Origin: Plantago elongata | Lineage: Eukaryota > Streptophyta > Magnoliopsida > Lamiales > Plantaginaceae | Reading direction: 5' to 3' | DNA length: 49,068 nucleotides | Assembly (NCBI GenBank): GCA_036897095.1 | Contig: JAYMSP010000510.1 | Location: forward strand, 1-49,068 | In this document: positions 47,553 through 49,068 of the stretch, in pieces | Numbering within the stretch: the first letter of the stretch is position 1 | Layout: each line of letters starts with the position of its first letter | The notes under the pieces: generated by a model | What the model saw: the letters and a program-made list of their open reading frames with translations, nothing else | Told to the model about the DNA's origin: nothing | Database searches by the model: none | Program-made: the position numbers and the translations under genes

Positions 47553-48104
47553 GGAAGTATGCGGGTGTAATTTATCGCGGTCCTATGAGTATGGTCAAAT
47601 GGCATTAACCGGACAGGAAATGTCAAATTCAAGACTATTGTTGGTAACTCAACGGCCTTGCGAACTTTCAGACATGATCTTTGCTATTTGAACTCACCAC
47701 AAAAGTTTCGTCCAGTGATAATACAAGCTTAACATAGCTTTTATTTTTAGCGATACAGGTCATTCTTTAGATGATGACGATTATAGTTAATTAGGAATCG
47801 AGTAGGCAATCTAGTTCAAGCATTATAGTATAATAATTGTAGTAAATCTCATATAAATTCTAAAGTCTCTATCATTCTCCCCTGTTGAGATAGTTGACGG
47901 ATTGTCAACAGATTATTTCAATAAATTAATTTTTTTTGGAGGTGGTTGCCAATTCTAAATCTTCTTTTGCATATCTTGACCCCATGTTCAGGGATGGTAA
48001 TGGATCGGGCTTCTTGGGGCCCGGTCCGGGTCTAAAATATTTCCATAGGCCCAAGCCTATGAATAGGTCATGAGACTTGGGCCCAAGCACATGCCCATTA
48101 TGCA

Positions 48105-48139
48105 CATCCTGGGTGTGTTATATATACACACCCAGGATG
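48105..48139. repeat. Perfect 14-bp hairpin with 7-base loop
   Basis: CATCCTGGGTGTGT (48105-48118) pairs with ACACACCCAGGATG (48126-48139). The right arm overlaps AGGATGCCTATGTTGCATA (48134-48152), which is repeated directly at 48199-48217. No terminator role is implied in nuclear plant DNA. Confidence 0.85.
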
Positions 48140-48228
48140 CCTATGTTGCATACACCCATGATATATATATATTAGGAAAAATTACATACACCCCCTGCAG
48201 GATGCCTATGTTGCATATGGATCCCCCA

Positions 48229-49060
48229 GATCAACAATTACATTCAGGTCCATAAATCCGTTTTTACGTTGACCAACTTAATTCACTATTCATTTGTCTT
48301 GCAATCCAAACACGGCCTTAGCCAATTCTTTTCACTTTTACTCGGTTTGGGAAAATTACAGTACCGAAATTTCTTCTTCCACACGCCAAAACCTTCTTTG
48401 TCTTCTTCTTCCAACTACTCCGCCATTGATGAAGAATCGACTACTGAGGAAGCAAAATTCGCACCACAACCAGCCATTATTTGACAATCGAAGCTGCAAT
48501 TGATCGTTGTTGGTGTATGGTGGTGGCGGATCTAAAGTGAAAGGTGTGGCAGAGGACCCAACTTCGGGAGTAGAGGGCCAGAGGTGATGAGGTGATGGGA
48601 GATGGAGTACGAGGTGGAGCTAGGTGGTGGTGGCAGATTCGGAGGCAAGTGGTGGTGGCGACGCCGCAGAAAGAGGTTGGTAGTGGTGGATTCAGATGCT
48701 TGGTCGACTGTGGTGAAAGGCGAGGGTGGAGATTATTGTGAATGGCAGTGGTGGTAATAATGGTGGCGGCTAAGGCAGTGGTGGCGACTGGAGGTCGAAG
48801 ATGGAGGGGGCATGAAGGAGGCAGGGAGGAAGAATTTTGAAATGGAGAGAGATGACACTGGTGGTGCGGTGGAGGTTCATGGTGGAGACTGGCGAGAGGA
48901 GTAGTAAGGAAGAAGACGGTAAGATTTCTGAAGGAAGATAAACTTAAGGCTGTTTGGCCAAATGCAAAAGCTGAAATTCAAACAGGGGCAAAAATGACTT
49001 TTCCGGACTTAAGTTCGCTGAAAGTCAAATTCGTGGACCTGGATGTAATTGATTTTTATC
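48229..49060. mobile_element. Inverted-repeat-bounded segment with GGTGG-rich core (candidate MULE-like element)
   Basis: AATTACATTCAGGTCCATAA (about 48236) recurs inverted near the window end as AATTACATCCAGGTCCACGA (reverse complement of about 49051-49032). Between them lies a C/T-rich block (48370-48470) and then a G-rich block (48500-48900) full of GGTGGTGGCGG/GGTGGAG words without a long ORF. The layout resembles a non-autonomous MULE with captured gene-leader sequence, but no TSD could be tested because the right flank is cut off. Confidence 0.4.
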
Positions 49061-49068
49061 GACTAGGA

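Larger units (their letters stand above)
40131..48100. other. AT-rich intergenic DNA without recognisable genes
   Basis: No ORF here has a recognisable domain, homologous neighbours or plausible splice partners. The longest, 43739-44104 on minus (121 codons), has no motif I can place. Scattered words hint at old MITEs (for example CTCCCTCC near 46840) but lack paired ends. The repeats found are listed separately. Confidence 0.5.

Noticed and set aside
1..49068. CRISPR array, prophage, operon or other prokaryotic system
   Set aside because: No spaced identical repeats or operon-like gene runs; all genes are intron-rich plant nuclear genes.

Overview
This is plant nuclear DNA, from a eudicot. 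The three genes are plant orthologues with plant-style GT-AG introns. There is a telo-box in a 5' leader and Stowaway and Tourist MITEs. Intergenic DNA is AT-rich and broken up by transposon remnants. A lamiid/asterid origin is possible, but that is only a guess from overall repeat texture. Nothing prokaryotic, organellar or viral was recognised.

Layout. 1-4.3 kb is intergenic: an unassigned repeat-like stretch, an inverted Tourist-like MITE dimer, a hAT-type non-autonomous element (8-bp TSD), a Mutator-type fold-back element (9-bp TSD) and a decayed LINE tail. 4452-23813 (+) is a symplekin-family gene with 27 coding exons and 1302 codons, which I call the TANG1/ESP4-type CPSF scaffold. Its introns carry LINE, SINE, Copia and MITE debris and a 19-G tract. 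25378-27396 (-) is a three-exon GT43 xylan glycosyltransferase of the IRX9H/IRX9-like type (410 codons), tail-to-tail with symplekin. 29199-36002 (+) is the RNA lariat debranching enzyme DBR1 (10 coding exons, 429 codons), head-to-head with IRX9H across about 1.8 kb. From 36.0 kb to the end I find no convincing gene. That part holds AT-rich DNA, a tRNA-derived SINE relic, a Stowaway MITE with a nested dimeric Tourist element, several local repeats, and at the right edge an inverted-repeat-bounded GGTGG-rich segment.

Functionally, two of the three genes act in nuclear RNA processing (3'-end formation and intron-lariat turnover). The third acts in Golgi xylan backbone synthesis. They are not an operon or an obvious pathway cluster. 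In Arabidopsis, from memory, the symplekin-like TANG1 (At1g27595) and IRX9-like (At1g27600) are also adjacent, so the pair looks like conserved micro-synteny.

The most unusual feature is in DBR1. A 100-bp tandem duplication copied the splice acceptor and the start of the penultimate coding exon, giving two nearly identical competing 3' splice sites. The upstream one leads to a frameshifted C-terminus. I found no multi-gene system that looks new. The other points of interest concern transposon architecture.
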